The notes under the pieces were generated by a model, which made no database searches, was not told the DNA's origin, and saw only the letters and a program-made list of their open reading frames with translations. A stretch of DNA of 62,122 nucleotides from Euryarchaeota archaeon UBA28 (lineage in GTDB: Archaea; Thermoplasmatota; Poseidoniia; Poseidoniales; Thalassarchaeaceae): positions 1 to 62,122 of the forward strand of contig DANW01000021.1 in assembly GCA_002501605.1 (NCBI GenBank). The letters run 5' to 3'. Shown here piece after piece: positions 25,594 to 34,731 of this stretch (positions within the stretch are counted from its first letter, which is position 1; every line of letters starts with the position of its first letter). Made by a program: the position numbers and the translations under genes.

Positions 25594-26598
25594 TCAAGTA
25601 ATCTTTACATTGTGACTATTCCGGTTATCCAGAGAATTCAGCATATTTTCTACAACTTTGCCGAAAGCTCTGGCTGTTTCTCCGTTTGGATCTGCTACGA
25701 TTCTGTGAACTCCGTCATCTCCACCCCTAACTACTCCCGGATCAAATGGCAGTCTTCCCAAAAATGGAACCTCCAAATCCTGAGCGGATTCCTCCCCTCC
25801 TCCAGATTTGAATAGATCTAGGGTAGTAGACCATGCCCCATCTTCCGATGCTATGATGCTAATTGGAACACCATTTGGGCCAGTGAGTGAGAATTCGGCA
25901 CCTGGGCCGGCAAAACCTGATAATTTGTAACCGCTCATATTCTCCACGACCCCGAGGACCGGTACGGAAATTGTTTTTGCGAAATTGATGGATTTCCGAC
26001 TGTCTAGAAGTGCTACTTCCTGTGGCGTGGTAACGATCACTACTCCATCCAAGTTGGGCAGAGTCTGGCTGACAGTCAGTGGCTCGTCTCCCGTCCCGGG
26101 CGGGAAGTCGATAACGAGTGCATCCAAATCCCCCCAAGCCACATCCCCAATGAATTGCTGGATTGCTCCGAGCTTGATGGGTCCTCTCCAAATCACCGGC
26201 TTATCCGGATCCTCAATCAAGAACGCCATTGAGATGACCTTTATCCCATGGGGGCCGATTGCAGGGAAAATCTGTCCATCCTCTATGTGTAACTCAGTAC
26301 CCTCCAAACCCAGCATTTTTGGTACATTTGGGCCGGTGATATCGATATCCATCAGCCCAACTTTCTTTCCCATTTTTGCTAGAGATAAGGCTATTCCAGT
26401 CGCGACAGTGGTCTTTCCAACGCCACCCTTTCCGGAAAGAACCATGATTTTGTGTTTGATTGTCTCGCTCATTTTAGACATTCTCATTTTCCTTTGCATC
26501 TGCTGATATGCCTGTTCCATCTGAGCTCGCTGATTCGCGTTTGCCTCTTGTTCGGGAGGAGATTCGGGGGAATGGTGAGATACTGGGGAATCTGCCAT
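25594..26598 (-). CDS. Mrp/NBP35-type P-loop ATPase without the C-terminal CxxC
   Basis: 334 residues. Iron-sulfur cluster carrier ATPases of this family have a deviant Walker A, seen here as LSGKGGVGKTT near 54-64, then MDIDITGPNVPKMLG, PVIWRGP, DFPPGTGDEPL and VTTPQEVALLD. The family's cluster-binding Cys-x-x-Cys normally follows ENMS; here the sequence is ENMSGYKLSGFAGPG with no cysteine pair. The N-terminus (30 residues) is Gln/Met-rich. It may be a P-loop ATPase that lost or changed cluster binding. The 3' end abuts the PAP2 gene on the same strand. Confidence 0.9.
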   Translation of the reverse strand: MADSPVSHHSPESPPEQEANANQRAQMEQAYQQMQRKMRMSKMSETIKHKIMVLSGKGGVGKTTVATGIALSLAKMGKKVGLMDIDITGPNVPKMLGLEGTELHIEDGQIFPAIGPHGIKVISMAFLIEDPDKPVIWRGPIKLGAIQQFIGDVAWGDLDALVIDFPPGTGDEPLTVSQTLPNLDGVVIVTTPQEVALLDSRKSINFAKTISVPVLGVVENMSGYKLSGFAGPGAEFSLTGPNGVPISIIASEDGAWSTTLDLFKSGGGEESAQDLEVPFLGRLPFDPGVVRGGDDGVHRIVADPNGETARAFGKVVENMLNSLDNRNSHNVKIT

Positions 26599-26700
26599 AG
26601 TTCATGGCAAAGGTGGGGATACTTCAATGCTATTCAAACTAAATTAGTGAAAATATGCTATATGGAATTCATTAATTTAGTAAGCCTAATTCCGATAGTC

Positions 26701-27078
26701 GTGAAGATTCTGTTTGTATGTGTCGGAAATACTTGCAGGAGCCAGATGGCAGAGGCTATTGCCAGGAGTCACGGGCATGTCGCGACCTCAGCTGGCACTC
26801 ATCCTGGGGAAGAAGTAAACGCTAATGCGATGAGGGTTCTTACAGAAGGGGGGATAGATTGTTCGGGTCTTTATCCCAAGTCATTAGATGACGTTGATAC
26901 AACGGGCCATGATAAGATAATAAGTATGGGTTGTGGGGTTCAATGTCCAAATATCCCTATCGATATTGACTGGGGATTGGACGATCCTCTTGGACAGTCA
27001 ATTGAATTTTACAGATTTACTATGCAGAGAATCGCAGATCTGATCAGAGACTCGGTCGATGAATGGACCGACGCTTAG
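26701..27078 (+). CDS. arsC: arsenate reductase (thioredoxin-coupled, LMW-phosphatase fold)
   Basis: 125 residues from the GTG at 26701, which places the fold's first strand at the N-terminus (KILFVCVGNTCRSQMAEA). The phosphatase loop C7-x5-R13 and the two resolving cysteines in SMGCGVQCPNIP (C78, C82) form the ArsC cysteine triad. The following WGLDDPLGQ matches thioredoxin-dependent ArsC rather than plain tyrosine phosphatases. It reduces arsenate to arsenite in the cytosol. The frame stays open another 80 codons upstream, but that part is antisense to mrp. tRNA-Gly(GCC) follows 30 bases downstream. Confidence 0.88.
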   Translation: MKILFVCVGNTCRSQMAEAIARSHGHVATSAGTHPGEEVNANAMRVLTEGGIDCSGLYPKSLDDVDTTGHDKIISMGCGVQCPNIPIDIDWGLDDPLGQSIEFYRFTMQRIADLIRDSVDEWTDA

Positions 27079-27107
27079 AAAAGCGATTCTGGTTTCCCTG
27101 ACAACAT

Positions 27108-27182
27108 ACGAGTGTAGTGTAGTGGTTATCACCCGGCGTTGCCAACGCCGGAACCCGGGTTCAAATCCCGGCACTCGTACCA
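27108..27182 (+). tRNA. tRNA-Gly (anticodon GCC)
   Basis: Full cloverleaf on the plus strand. The acceptor ACGAGTG pairs with CACTCGT, the D arm lies in TAGTGTAGTGGTTATCA, and the anticodon arm is CGGCG-TTGCCAA-CGCCG with anticodon GCC. The T arm is CCGGGTTCAAATCCCGG, followed by discriminator A and an encoded CCA. It reads GGC and GGU. The first pair is A-U rather than the G-C usual for glycine tRNAs. Confidence 0.95.
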
Positions 27183-27185
27183 TGA

Positions 27186-30100
27186 TTAATCAAAATCTGA
27201 CTTCCTGATCTGAAGAATTACAGCCACCATCCCCATGAGTAAGACAGAAAATGATGATATTAAGACTATTGTTGAAAAATTCTGTGACATCCATGATGAG
27301 TCGCCGTTACAGCATTCTGAGTGTTGGACGGAAAGTATGTGTCCCTGATTTTCAGGAGGGGTGGATGAGACAAAAATATCTGTTGCACGGATTTTGATTT
27401 CCAATTCGCCTTCAGGAATCGTTGACCTAGCCTCGAAATATAGCGTGTAAATCCCATCTCCTGCAACCCTGTCTCCAGATGTTCCATCGTCGACCAACAA
27501 CAGCCATTGCTCGGATTTCCCAATATCCGCCAATCTACCAATTATTGCCTGAACAGATGAGACACCATCAGGATCTGATACCTCTACTTCCATGTGATGG
27601 GCGATTTGTCCACCATTACTCGAGACTATCACTGGATGAATGAGGTCTCCCTCATCGGTCTCGTAAGTAAGTGGGTTTCCCTCCCTCCAAATTTCTAGAG
27701 AAATTAAGGTCGGAAATTCGTTGATTATCTCCAAAACCGGCATTTCTTCTAAATTATTTGAGAAAATCTCAGCACCCTGTGTATCGGACATTCGAATCGG
27801 TATGATTCTCTCGCCTGGAGGAATTGTGTAGGGAATAGTAAACTCTCCAGACCAATAACCTGTAGATTCTGAATAGCTTAGATTGTACAATTCTCCTCCT
27901 ACGCTAAGGAGATCCACTGATACCGAATCAACACCGTGACCATCCACCGAATCCACCGATATTCCAAGTGTCTGGCCCCGGTATGCTGATTGATCTGATA
28001 AAATAATTGAGTTTGCTCTGGGTGGAAGATTATCCACGGTTATTTCTCCATAATCCGTTACCTGGGTCCAATAATCGTTGATTATAACGGGCACAGTGAA
28101 CTGACCAAACTCAAGTCCTTCGTGAAAAATTATCGAGGTCCATACATCATCGCTGATTGTCAGATCTCCCAATAGTCCACTATCTGAGAGTGTGACCTGC
28201 CCGAGCCCTATAGACGATAGGTCAGCAGTAACTGAGATGACGTCCGTGTCTATGTCCTCAATCATTATTTCAATGTGGGAAACCCCTCCCTCGGTATGCA
28301 AGAACCCCTCTCTGAATGAAACCGAGAGTAAGGAAGGGAGACTGTTCTCATCTGCGGTGATGACGGTTGGGTAAAGTACCCTGTCAACCTTCTGATATTC
28401 CATAAATGTCAGACCCGAAGAAGAGTCATCTTCCTCACCTGTGAGTGAAATCCATCTATTCGCTTCATACAATAGCCCGGAGAGTGGGCCCTCGTTGACG
28501 AAGAATCCGGAGGCAGAAATCCCTTCAGATTCTATATTTCCTGCCCACTCGGCGACTTCGACCAAATGACCATCCATTTCTTTCTCGGAGGTTGAGAGGA
28601 CTAAGACCTCAAGGATATTAGACGGATTTGAGATTAGAGTGAAAAAATCCCCAGGGACTACGACACTAGGAGAGACTCCGCTTTCTCTTGATATTTGACT
28701 AGATAACAGAGGGCTTGCTTGTGGTCTTGAAGGACTTTCAATAATTGGAGAATCAGGTGGAAATTCGTCCGATATCGTTCCATTATCCTCAACATATTGT
28801 AGCCTGACCGTTCTATTTAGCCAATCTTGTTGAGGGACGACGAACTCATATGTCAGATTATGCTCTGCCCCAAACTCTTGTGAAATCGGTCCGAATGGAG
28901 TAGCTGATACATTCCACCAGAACTCATTCTGAATCTTATCGACTTCATATGGCACTCCTTCGGAATTTTGCTGTACTCCTGAATCAACTATCTGCCTCAC
29001 TAATCCGAAGCTCCCCTCGATATCTCCATCATAAGTGCCGTCCACTATGATGGTGTCAGAAACTGTCTCTCCTCCATTGGACTCGATATGTACGAGTGGA
29101 ATTGTTCCATTGACATCGATATTGAATTCATCATCTCTTATTTCAAAACTGAAATCCCCTTCTCCGTATGCCCTAAAGAACTGCTCTTCCCTAGTATCAT
29201 CAGACCACCTCTCTCTTATGATTAGGTCATCGAGCTCGAAAGAGAAGAAGTCCGATCCGCCTAATATCCTCAATGAAGCATTGGCGTCTATGTGAAAATT
29301 CTGCATGCGTCTGAGTCCGTTTTCATCAAAGGATTCAAAGTAGAAATTCTCTATCTGGCCAAATCCCCCCTCTGAGCTTTCATTATCGCCCCCGCTGAAA
29401 GATAGCCATCCCCCTCCTTCGATGATGATTCTCTCTGTGAGGCTTCCATCGTTCCATGAGCGGTTTACCACAGCCCGTGTTACAGAAATCTGAGCCGAGA
29501 ATCCTTCTTCTAAGGACCCTTCTGAATTTCCTTCAGAAAGAAACATAGATCCATTTCCTAGCATCTCGAAGTCTTGAGATATCAGATTATTTCCGTCATA
29601 TGACTCATTGAGCCATATCCTATCCAAGTCCAAATCCAAAATGATCCCGTTTGTTCCATTCATGGTATTCATCCTAAGAGATCCATTACCAAGCTCATTC
29701 GATTCCAAAATAGGGCCAGTTCTCTTCTGCCACCCTCTTCCCATAAACTCGATACTCTGTTCCTCTGACTCGGAGCCTTCTAATGACCAGAGAGTCTCTC
29801 TTGTTATTTCATGATCTTCAATTGGCTGATTCCAGTTAGTCACAGACACTGTTCTACTGCATACTGCCTCAGTACTGGAGAAGTTAACTAAAATTTTGTC
29901 TTGGAACTCCGGATCAGTTTCCAACTCAATATCGACCTCGCCTCCTGCACTGATGTGGGAGACATTGACTGGAATGTTTTCTCCGGATGCATACCTCATA
30001 TGAGTTGAGCTTACTGAAATTGCTGACGGTGATTCGCCTAATCCAAACGCAGGATCAAAAATAACCTTGTATCTGTGAACATGGTCCAGTGTGTAGATTT

Positions 30101-30287
30101 CGTCTTCCTCGTTAGGCTCGTCGAGCCAGTCCACTTGATAGTCCCAGTCCACTAAAATTTCACAACTTGTTGATGGGGAGGCTTGTCCTGACGCCAATAA
30201 TGAGTGGTTGCTGAGCAAGAGTATTGAAGTTAGAAGTATGGAAATTCCGATTTTACCGGAAGTGTCAGTCGAGGCCTGATTATACAT
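27186..30287 (-). CDS. large cell-surface protein with signal peptide and C-terminal anchor
   Basis: 1033 residues. An N-terminal hydrophobic segment (GIGISILL to LLLSNHSLLA, about 13-33) looks like a signal peptide. The body is acidic, rich in Ser, Gly, Asn and beta-strand patterns, with many N-x-S/T sites. The second half holds repeated Ig-like or cadherin-like units of about 100 residues (for example LPPRANSIILSD, TVIVSSNGGQ-type strands and GDGIYTLYFEARS). A C-terminal helix (VLISSFSVLLMGMVAVIL) with a short basic end anchors it. No catalytic motif seen. It is probably an S-layer-associated or adhesive surface protein. Its stop lies four bases after the tRNA-Gly. Confidence 0.8.
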   Translation of the reverse strand: MYNQASTDTSGKIGISILLTSILLLSNHSLLASGQASPSTSCEILVDWDYQVDWLDEPNEEDEIYTLDHVHRYKVIFDPAFGLGESPSAISVSSTHMRYASGENIPVNVSHISAGGEVDIELETDPEFQDKILVNFSSTEAVCSRTVSVTNWNQPIEDHEITRETLWSLEGSESEEQSIEFMGRGWQKRTGPILESNELGNGSLRMNTMNGTNGIILDLDLDRIWLNESYDGNNLISQDFEMLGNGSMFLSEGNSEGSLEEGFSAQISVTRAVVNRSWNDGSLTERIIIEGGGWLSFSGGDNESSEGGFGQIENFYFESFDENGLRRMQNFHIDANASLRILGGSDFFSFELDDLIIRERWSDDTREEQFFRAYGEGDFSFEIRDDEFNIDVNGTIPLVHIESNGGETVSDTIIVDGTYDGDIEGSFGLVRQIVDSGVQQNSEGVPYEVDKIQNEFWWNVSATPFGPISQEFGAEHNLTYEFVVPQQDWLNRTVRLQYVEDNGTISDEFPPDSPIIESPSRPQASPLLSSQISRESGVSPSVVVPGDFFTLISNPSNILEVLVLSTSEKEMDGHLVEVAEWAGNIESEGISASGFFVNEGPLSGLLYEANRWISLTGEEDDSSSGLTFMEYQKVDRVLYPTVITADENSLPSLLSVSFREGFLHTEGGVSHIEIMIEDIDTDVISVTADLSSIGLGQVTLSDSGLLGDLTISDDVWTSIIFHEGLEFGQFTVPVIINDYWTQVTDYGEITVDNLPPRANSIILSDQSAYRGQTLGISVDSVDGHGVDSVSVDLLSVGGELYNLSYSESTGYWSGEFTIPYTIPPGERIIPIRMSDTQGAEIFSNNLEEMPVLEIINEFPTLISLEIWREGNPLTYETDEGDLIHPVIVSSNGGQIAHHMEVEVSDPDGVSSVQAIIGRLADIGKSEQWLLLVDDGTSGDRVAGDGIYTLYFEARSTIPEGELEIKIRATDIFVSSTPPENQGHILSVQHSECCNGDSSWMSQNFSTIVLISSFSVLLMGMVAVILQIRKSDFD

Positions 30288-30344
30288 CCTACCATACGGT
30301 AATAGTTCAGCTTGTTCAAGATATCCCCTACAGGGACTTACGGA

Positions 30345-31604
30345 CTATTTGATGCCATACAGGAATCTTGTAGATTTGAATCTCTTCACAATCTCGAAAA
30401 ATAGCCAGCAGGTCAGTATCACCAAAAAGGTAGCAAAAATCACAGCTGGGTGATTTCTCAGTCCGAGGTTTGAGGCCAACCTAAGTCCTAAGAAGGTAAG
30501 AGGCATGTGAACTATGTAGAATGGGTATACTCCTTGATTGAGGTATGGTAGATATCGGTGATTCCTATTGAGGACATGCGATCCCCATGAAAAAATAGTT
30601 AGGCACCAGAACCAAGCATGAAAACTATGTATCAAACAAGCAACAACTGTCATCCTGCTATGGAAGCCCTCGGTTCCTACCCATCCTCCATCGACATAGG
30701 GTATTCCGGTATCGTGTTGTTCTAGTCGAAGCCAAACAAAGGCGATTGTCCAAATTAGAGTAGCAATTGTGATTGTTACCCTTTGATTTTCAATGAGTTG
30801 GTAGTATTCATCTTTGGAAATAATGCAGATGTATCCAATAGCGAAAAAGGCGAAGAACCAGAACCATTCGTATCCTACACCGATATAACCTGGAAACCAC
30901 GGTTTGAAAAGGATCTCAGTCGAGCTCAACAATAGCGGAATGATGATCAAGGCTCCGATCCCCGTTCGCATCCTAAATGGCGCTCTTAGGATGCCAGAGA
31001 TGGATCCTTCTGGATTATTCCTGACTATGTGAAAAACTGGTAATAGTATCAATGAATACTGAAATAGATTCCAAAGGAACCATAGATGTCCTAAGGCTAT
31101 CAGCTTGCCGAAAATTGGTATCCAGAAAGAGAGGCTCCTCCAAATTATCCCGAATAGAAATCCATAGGTAAGGCCGGCGGGAGTGATTGTCTCATTCCCC
31201 ATAATTACCGAGCCAGCAAAGCCCATCGTCCATGCACCGAAAAACATTGGAATGAGTAGGCGTTTGCACCTTTCAGTCAAGTAAATCTTCCAAGTTTTAC
31301 GTTTGAATGCAAATGCGGTTCCCATTCCTGAGATCATGAAGAGAGCGGCGAGTCTCCATTGGTGCATCCAATGCAAGACCATGCTCGTAAAATCTACTGA
31401 TTCGGATGTGTAATCGTTATTTTCATTTGCGAACTCCTCCGTATTTTCATCCGAAATATCCCCAATATTTGGATTAATTTCGGTACCATATGTAGACCAA
31501 TAAACACCAATAGCTACATGAAAGGGAATCAGAAGTCCGAATAGTATTACTCTGAGCCAATCGATATCATACCGACGAGTAAGATCCACCTGATACTCGT
31601 TCAC
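30345..31604 (-). CDS. acyltransferase-3/OpgC-like polytopic membrane protein
   Basis: About 419 residues with roughly ten transmembrane helices. The start RRYDIDWLRVILFGLLIPFH is the characteristic first helix of membrane acyltransferases of the acyltransferase-3 family (compare OpgC/glucan succinyltransferase), with the conserved histidine in PFH and the arginines of YLTERCKRLLIPM. The family decorates envelope polysaccharides or lipids with acyl groups. The GTG at 31604 is preferred. An upstream ATG would overlap the neighbouring gene by 71 bases and add a poor-quality N-terminus. It is probably co-transcribed with the gene ending at 31660. Confidence 0.8.
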   Translation of the reverse strand: MNEYQVDLTRRYDIDWLRVILFGLLIPFHVAIGVYWSTYGTEINPNIGDISDENTEEFANENNDYTSESVDFTSMVLHWMHQWRLAALFMISGMGTAFAFKRKTWKIYLTERCKRLLIPMFFGAWTMGFAGSVIMGNETITPAGLTYGFLFGIIWRSLSFWIPIFGKLIALGHLWFLWNLFQYSLILLPVFHIVRNNPEGSISGILRAPFRMRTGIGALIIIPLLLSSTEILFKPWFPGYIGVGYEWFWFFAFFAIGYICIISKDEYYQLIENQRVTITIATLIWTIAFVWLRLEQHDTGIPYVDGGWVGTEGFHSRMTVVACLIHSFHAWFWCLTIFSWGSHVLNRNHRYLPYLNQGVYPFYIVHMPLTFLGLRLASNLGLRNHPAVIFATFLVILTCWLFFEIVKRFKSTRFLYGIK

Positions 31605-31659
31605 AACACTCCCAATTGTTCTGGGTATTTGTAAAGTTAGTAATGAGGGGTGGGAATTC

Positions 31660-32079
31660 TCAGAACAATGGCTCTTCGTAGTCGTCTTCTTCGCCCGATC
31701 TTTCCTTCCATAGAGAGACGGGTACATCATCGTAAACGTCTGAGTATGGATCCTTCTCTTTCTGATTCAACAGAGCTGCCTCGGCCGCTGCTCTGGCAAA
31801 CTCTTCAGCATTCGCCTTGAATTTCCAATAGTGAATTCTCCATTCTCTGCCGTCCCATAGTGTGGTTTCTTCGGATTCAGTGGTCAAGAGATCATAGTCC
31901 TGTAGCTGGTAGAACAAGTTTCTGTCAGTAGGCTCTAGAGCGTTGTCGATGATCCTGTTAGAGAATCCGAAGAATCCAAGGGCGTGTTCTGCTATTGATT
32001 CGGCGACTACTACCTCCATGTCAGTATCTACCTTGCTCCTGATAGCCGAAGTAAGCTGAGCTAGTGTCAAACCCATCAT
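31660..32079 (-). CDS. conserved archaeal protein, DUF6015-like
   Basis: 139 residues from ATG 32079, preceded by CTCGGAGGCGGA. The order is a helix starting TLAQLTSAIRSKV, then FFGFSNRIIDNALEPTDRNLFYQLQD, then TTESEETTLWDGREWRIHYWKF, then a helical and acidic tail. I recall small Thermoplasmata and methanogen proteins with this RIIDN-L-P-DR and DGREWRIHYW pattern, grouped as DUF6015; the assignment is from memory. No catalytic or metal residues stand out. The conserved REWRIHYW core suggests a binding surface. Function unknown. Confidence 0.75.
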   Translation of the reverse strand: MMGLTLAQLTSAIRSKVDTDMEVVVAESIAEHALGFFGFSNRIIDNALEPTDRNLFYQLQDYDLLTTESEETTLWDGREWRIHYWKFKANAEEFARAAAEAALLNQKEKDPYSDVYDDVPVSLWKERSGEEDDYEEPLF

Positions 32080-32199
32080 TCCGCCTCCGAGATACACCTA
32101 CAGGGCAGGGGGCTCTATTTCAACGGTCTCTACAAACGCTCTCAAAATCTGCATTTTGGCTTACGAAGTCATTATTCTGTTAGATGGAGGCGGAAAGGC

Positions 32200-33135
32200 A
32201 TGGACAGGGGTACGCGAGTCACATTCCTGGGCTTGGATGAGAGTGAGGAAGGACCGTGGGACGTCATTATTCTACCGATTCCTTTCGAGATGACTACAAG
32301 TTGGATTGAAGGAACTGAGCGTGGTCCTGCTGCATGTATTGAGGCGAGCTCACAAGTAGAGCTGTATGACCCCCTTCTTCCAGAAGAGTTACCATGTGGA
32401 CTCTCTTTTCACACGTCTTCTCCATGGGGCTCGGAAGCTGGGACTCTGATTGAACAACTGAATTCAATCACCGAATACCTTGCCGAATGGATAGATAACG
32501 GGTTTCCATTAGTACTGGGGGGAGAACATGGTATTCTGCCTCCAATAATGGAGGCGATGAAAAAACACTCTAGGCTGAATGGCGATTTATCCGAATTGAC
32601 ATTGATTCAGATCGATGCGCATGCGGATCTGAGGAATGAACTGAATGGCGAGAGATTCTCCCATGGAACTGCAATACGGAGGTCTCTAGATGCAGGAGTA
32701 GGAAAGGTGATTCAGATCGGAACAAGAGCTCTCTCGGAGTCAGAAGCGATTTTTTCTGATGAAGACGATAGGGTTGAGACTTGGTATGCTAGGGAAATTC
32801 TGGGTTCTTCTGGACTCTTGGGGGGTTGGGAATTAATGCTAGAAAGTATCTCTAAGATTACGGGACCAGTATGGATTACCTTCGACATAGATGGGCTCGA
32901 TGGAAAGTTGGTTCCCTCGACTGGAACTCCGGTTCCGGGCGGGCTCTCACACTGGGCCGCGGTTGAGTTGATCGAGAGAATCTTCTCTGCGACTGGGGCA
33001 GAGGTTTTGGGTGCAGATGTGAATGAAATTGTGCCAGGGAAAGAAGGGCCTTTGACTGAGTTTAATGCCGCGCTTATTGCGACTAAGATATTATCATGTC
33101 ATTGTGCGAGGATACTGATCGACAAGGGAGAATGA
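32200..33135 (+). CDS. agmatinase/ureohydrolase family
   Basis: 311 residues. Enzymes of this family hydrolyse agmatine, arginine or related guanidino compounds with two Mn ions. All metal ligands are visible: H110 in GGEHG, the IDAHADLR block (D139, H141, D143), and DIDGLDGKLVPSTGTP (D229, D231). The FSHGTAIRR and ADVNEIVPG blocks are also typical. The specificity loop favours agmatinase as in other archaea making putrescine, but guanidino-acid hydrolases cannot be excluded. Eight bases separate it from the next plus-strand ORF opening, and a GGAGG-type site precedes the ATG. Confidence 0.9.
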   Translation: MDRGTRVTFLGLDESEEGPWDVIILPIPFEMTTSWIEGTERGPAACIEASSQVELYDPLLPEELPCGLSFHTSSPWGSEAGTLIEQLNSITEYLAEWIDNGFPLVLGGEHGILPPIMEAMKKHSRLNGDLSELTLIQIDAHADLRNELNGERFSHGTAIRRSLDAGVGKVIQIGTRALSESEAIFSDEDDRVETWYAREILGSSGLLGGWELMLESISKITGPVWITFDIDGLDGKLVPSTGTPVPGGLSHWAAVELIERIFSATGAEVLGADVNEIVPGKEGPLTEFNAALIATKILSCHCARILIDKGE

Positions 33136-33163
33136 TTGTATCTTGCAACCCTCTCAATATATC

Positions 33164-34636
33164 ATGCGCCCATGGGTTGTGACTTTGATTCTATCTTCCT
33201 TGCTGGCAACATCAGCCTCTCCATTGGTCACTGCCCAGATTGGCCAGCCAGATATCATCCAAGAGCATTGGTACCATTCTTACGCTACACTGACCTTGGA
33301 CCTAAATGAATGGTCTGATGACTATCCTGAAATAGTCGATTTGTTCAGTATTGGGAAGACTGAATTGGGAAGAGAAATATGGATGCTACAAATCTCTGAC
33401 TGGAACGGGGGAGCTTGTTCTGATAGCCCTGGAGATATCGATGATTGCAAGCACTACAAATCTAATGGAGAACGCAAAGAAGTTGTCTACATAGATGGTG
33501 GCCACCATGGCAATGAGCATCTGGGAACTGAGCTTGCCTTCTTAGTCGCGGAATACTATATTCAGGGGTGGGGAACCGGGGATCAGCAGGTACTTGAGAT
33601 ATTATCTAATACTGAATTGCACATCCTCATAATGCTGAATGCAGATGGTAATGACTTTGATACGAGATGGAATGTAAACCAAGTAGACCTGAATAGGAAC
33701 TATGACCATTACTGGAACACATGTGATTCGACCCAACCGGGAAGTTCGGCTTTCAGTGAGTCTGAGACTTTGGCTAATTCGATTTACATGAATGAAGTCG
33801 TTCCAGATGCCGACCTGTACATCACGATGCACACTGGAGTTTGGATTATGCTCTACCCATGGGGAAAGTGGCCAGAGCAACCTTCTGACTGGGAAATGTA
33901 TCACCACATAAGAGATGAGGTGAATTCAAACATTTCTGAAATCCCTATTCGCAATGCCAACCAAGGCCTCTACCCCAATTGTGGAACTAGTCGGGACTAC
34001 GGCTATGGCGTAATGGGTTATCCAACCTTCACATTCGAGACAGACGATGAGCAATTCCTGTTGGGAACTGTGGAGCCCCTCTCAGAAAGATTGGACGAAG
34101 AGCTTGATGTAATGCATTACCTCATCGAAAATGTATGGTACTGGAGAGCTCGTCTGGTTGTAGATTCTCTGGAAGAGGTGGGCGGGGAGGTAAGATTGAG
34201 TGTTTCAAATCGGGGACATGCTAGTACATCTAATGCCACTTTGCTATACTTCGAAAGTGAAGACTCGAGGGAATTTTGGCTTCCCGGATTAAATGAACCA
34301 GTGGAAATGGTCGCTGATATGGAGATTCATGAGTTGGTGTCTGAATTCAACTTCTCTGCTTCGGGGTCGGGTTTCTCAGTCAATGCAACAAATACCACTG
34401 TCGCTATGCTAGATTTCACCCGTGCTCCTATATCGAATGATGAGGGGATCTGGGCCCTCTACTATCAGAAGAGAGTTATAGATTCCTCAATGTGGACTGA
34501 GGAGTTGATAGATGAGGATTTGGTAGTGATTAACGCTGGTAGTTCGAGCCTTCTTCCAGCTCCTTCGATGCTGACTCTCCTTCTCGCCTTCGCTGTGGCG
34601 GCAGTAAATCAGAGGAGTAGGAGTTTTGAAAATTGA
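33164..34636 (+). CDS. secreted M14 zinc carboxypeptidase with LPAPS-type C-terminal tail
   Basis: About 490 residues. An N-terminal signal peptide (WVVTLILSSLLATSAS) is followed by an M14 domain. The zinc ligands are GGHHGNEHLG (H-x-x-E) and the histidine in YITMHTG, the substrate-binding block is VDLNRNY, and the catalytic glutamate is in FTFETDDE. Several cysteines suggest disulfides. A beta-sandwich-like domain with N-glycosylation sites follows (about 340-450). The tail LLPAPSMLTLLLAFAV then a basic end looks like an archaeal sorting signal (motif, helix, Arg/Lys). It probably releases C-terminal residues from extracellular peptides, fitting a protein-degrading heterotroph. TTG 33143 is an alternative start. 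Confidence 0.9.
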   Translation: MRPWVVTLILSSLLATSASPLVTAQIGQPDIIQEHWYHSYATLTLDLNEWSDDYPEIVDLFSIGKTELGREIWMLQISDWNGGACSDSPGDIDDCKHYKSNGERKEVVYIDGGHHGNEHLGTELAFLVAEYYIQGWGTGDQQVLEILSNTELHILIMLNADGNDFDTRWNVNQVDLNRNYDHYWNTCDSTQPGSSAFSESETLANSIYMNEVVPDADLYITMHTGVWIMLYPWGKWPEQPSDWEMYHHIRDEVNSNISEIPIRNANQGLYPNCGTSRDYGYGVMGYPTFTFETDDEQFLLGTVEPLSERLDEELDVMHYLIENVWYWRARLVVDSLEEVGGEVRLSVSNRGHASTSNATLLYFESEDSREFWLPGLNEPVEMVADMEIHELVSEFNFSASGSGFSVNATNTTVAMLDFTRAPISNDEGIWALYYQKRVIDSSMWTEELIDEDLVVINAGSSSLLPAPSMLTLLLAFAVAAVNQRSRSFEN

Positions 34637-34702
34637 TTTAATTTCCTAAAAAGTTAGTTTGCATTTAAAATTGAATATTTGTAATAGAATTATTTGTAAA
34701 CT

Positions 34703-34714
34703 AGCTTATAATCG
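34703..34714 (+). promoter_or_regulatory. TATA-type promoter for a probably leaderless aminopeptidase mRNA
   Basis: Bases 34637-34731 are very AT-rich. AGCTTATAATC at 34703-34713 lies about 27 bases before the ATG at 34732, the spacing of an archaeal TATA box to the transcription start. No Shine-Dalgarno sequence precedes the ATG (TCGGGCTATTT), so translation is probably leaderless. Confidence 0.5.
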
Positions 34715-34731
34715 CGTGCTTCGGGCTATTT

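Noticed and set aside
26452..26700. N-terminal extension of ArsC
   Set aside because: The frame is antisense to the mrp start and gives a His/Phe/Trp-rich sequence unlike any ArsC; the GTG at 26701 starts exactly at the fold.
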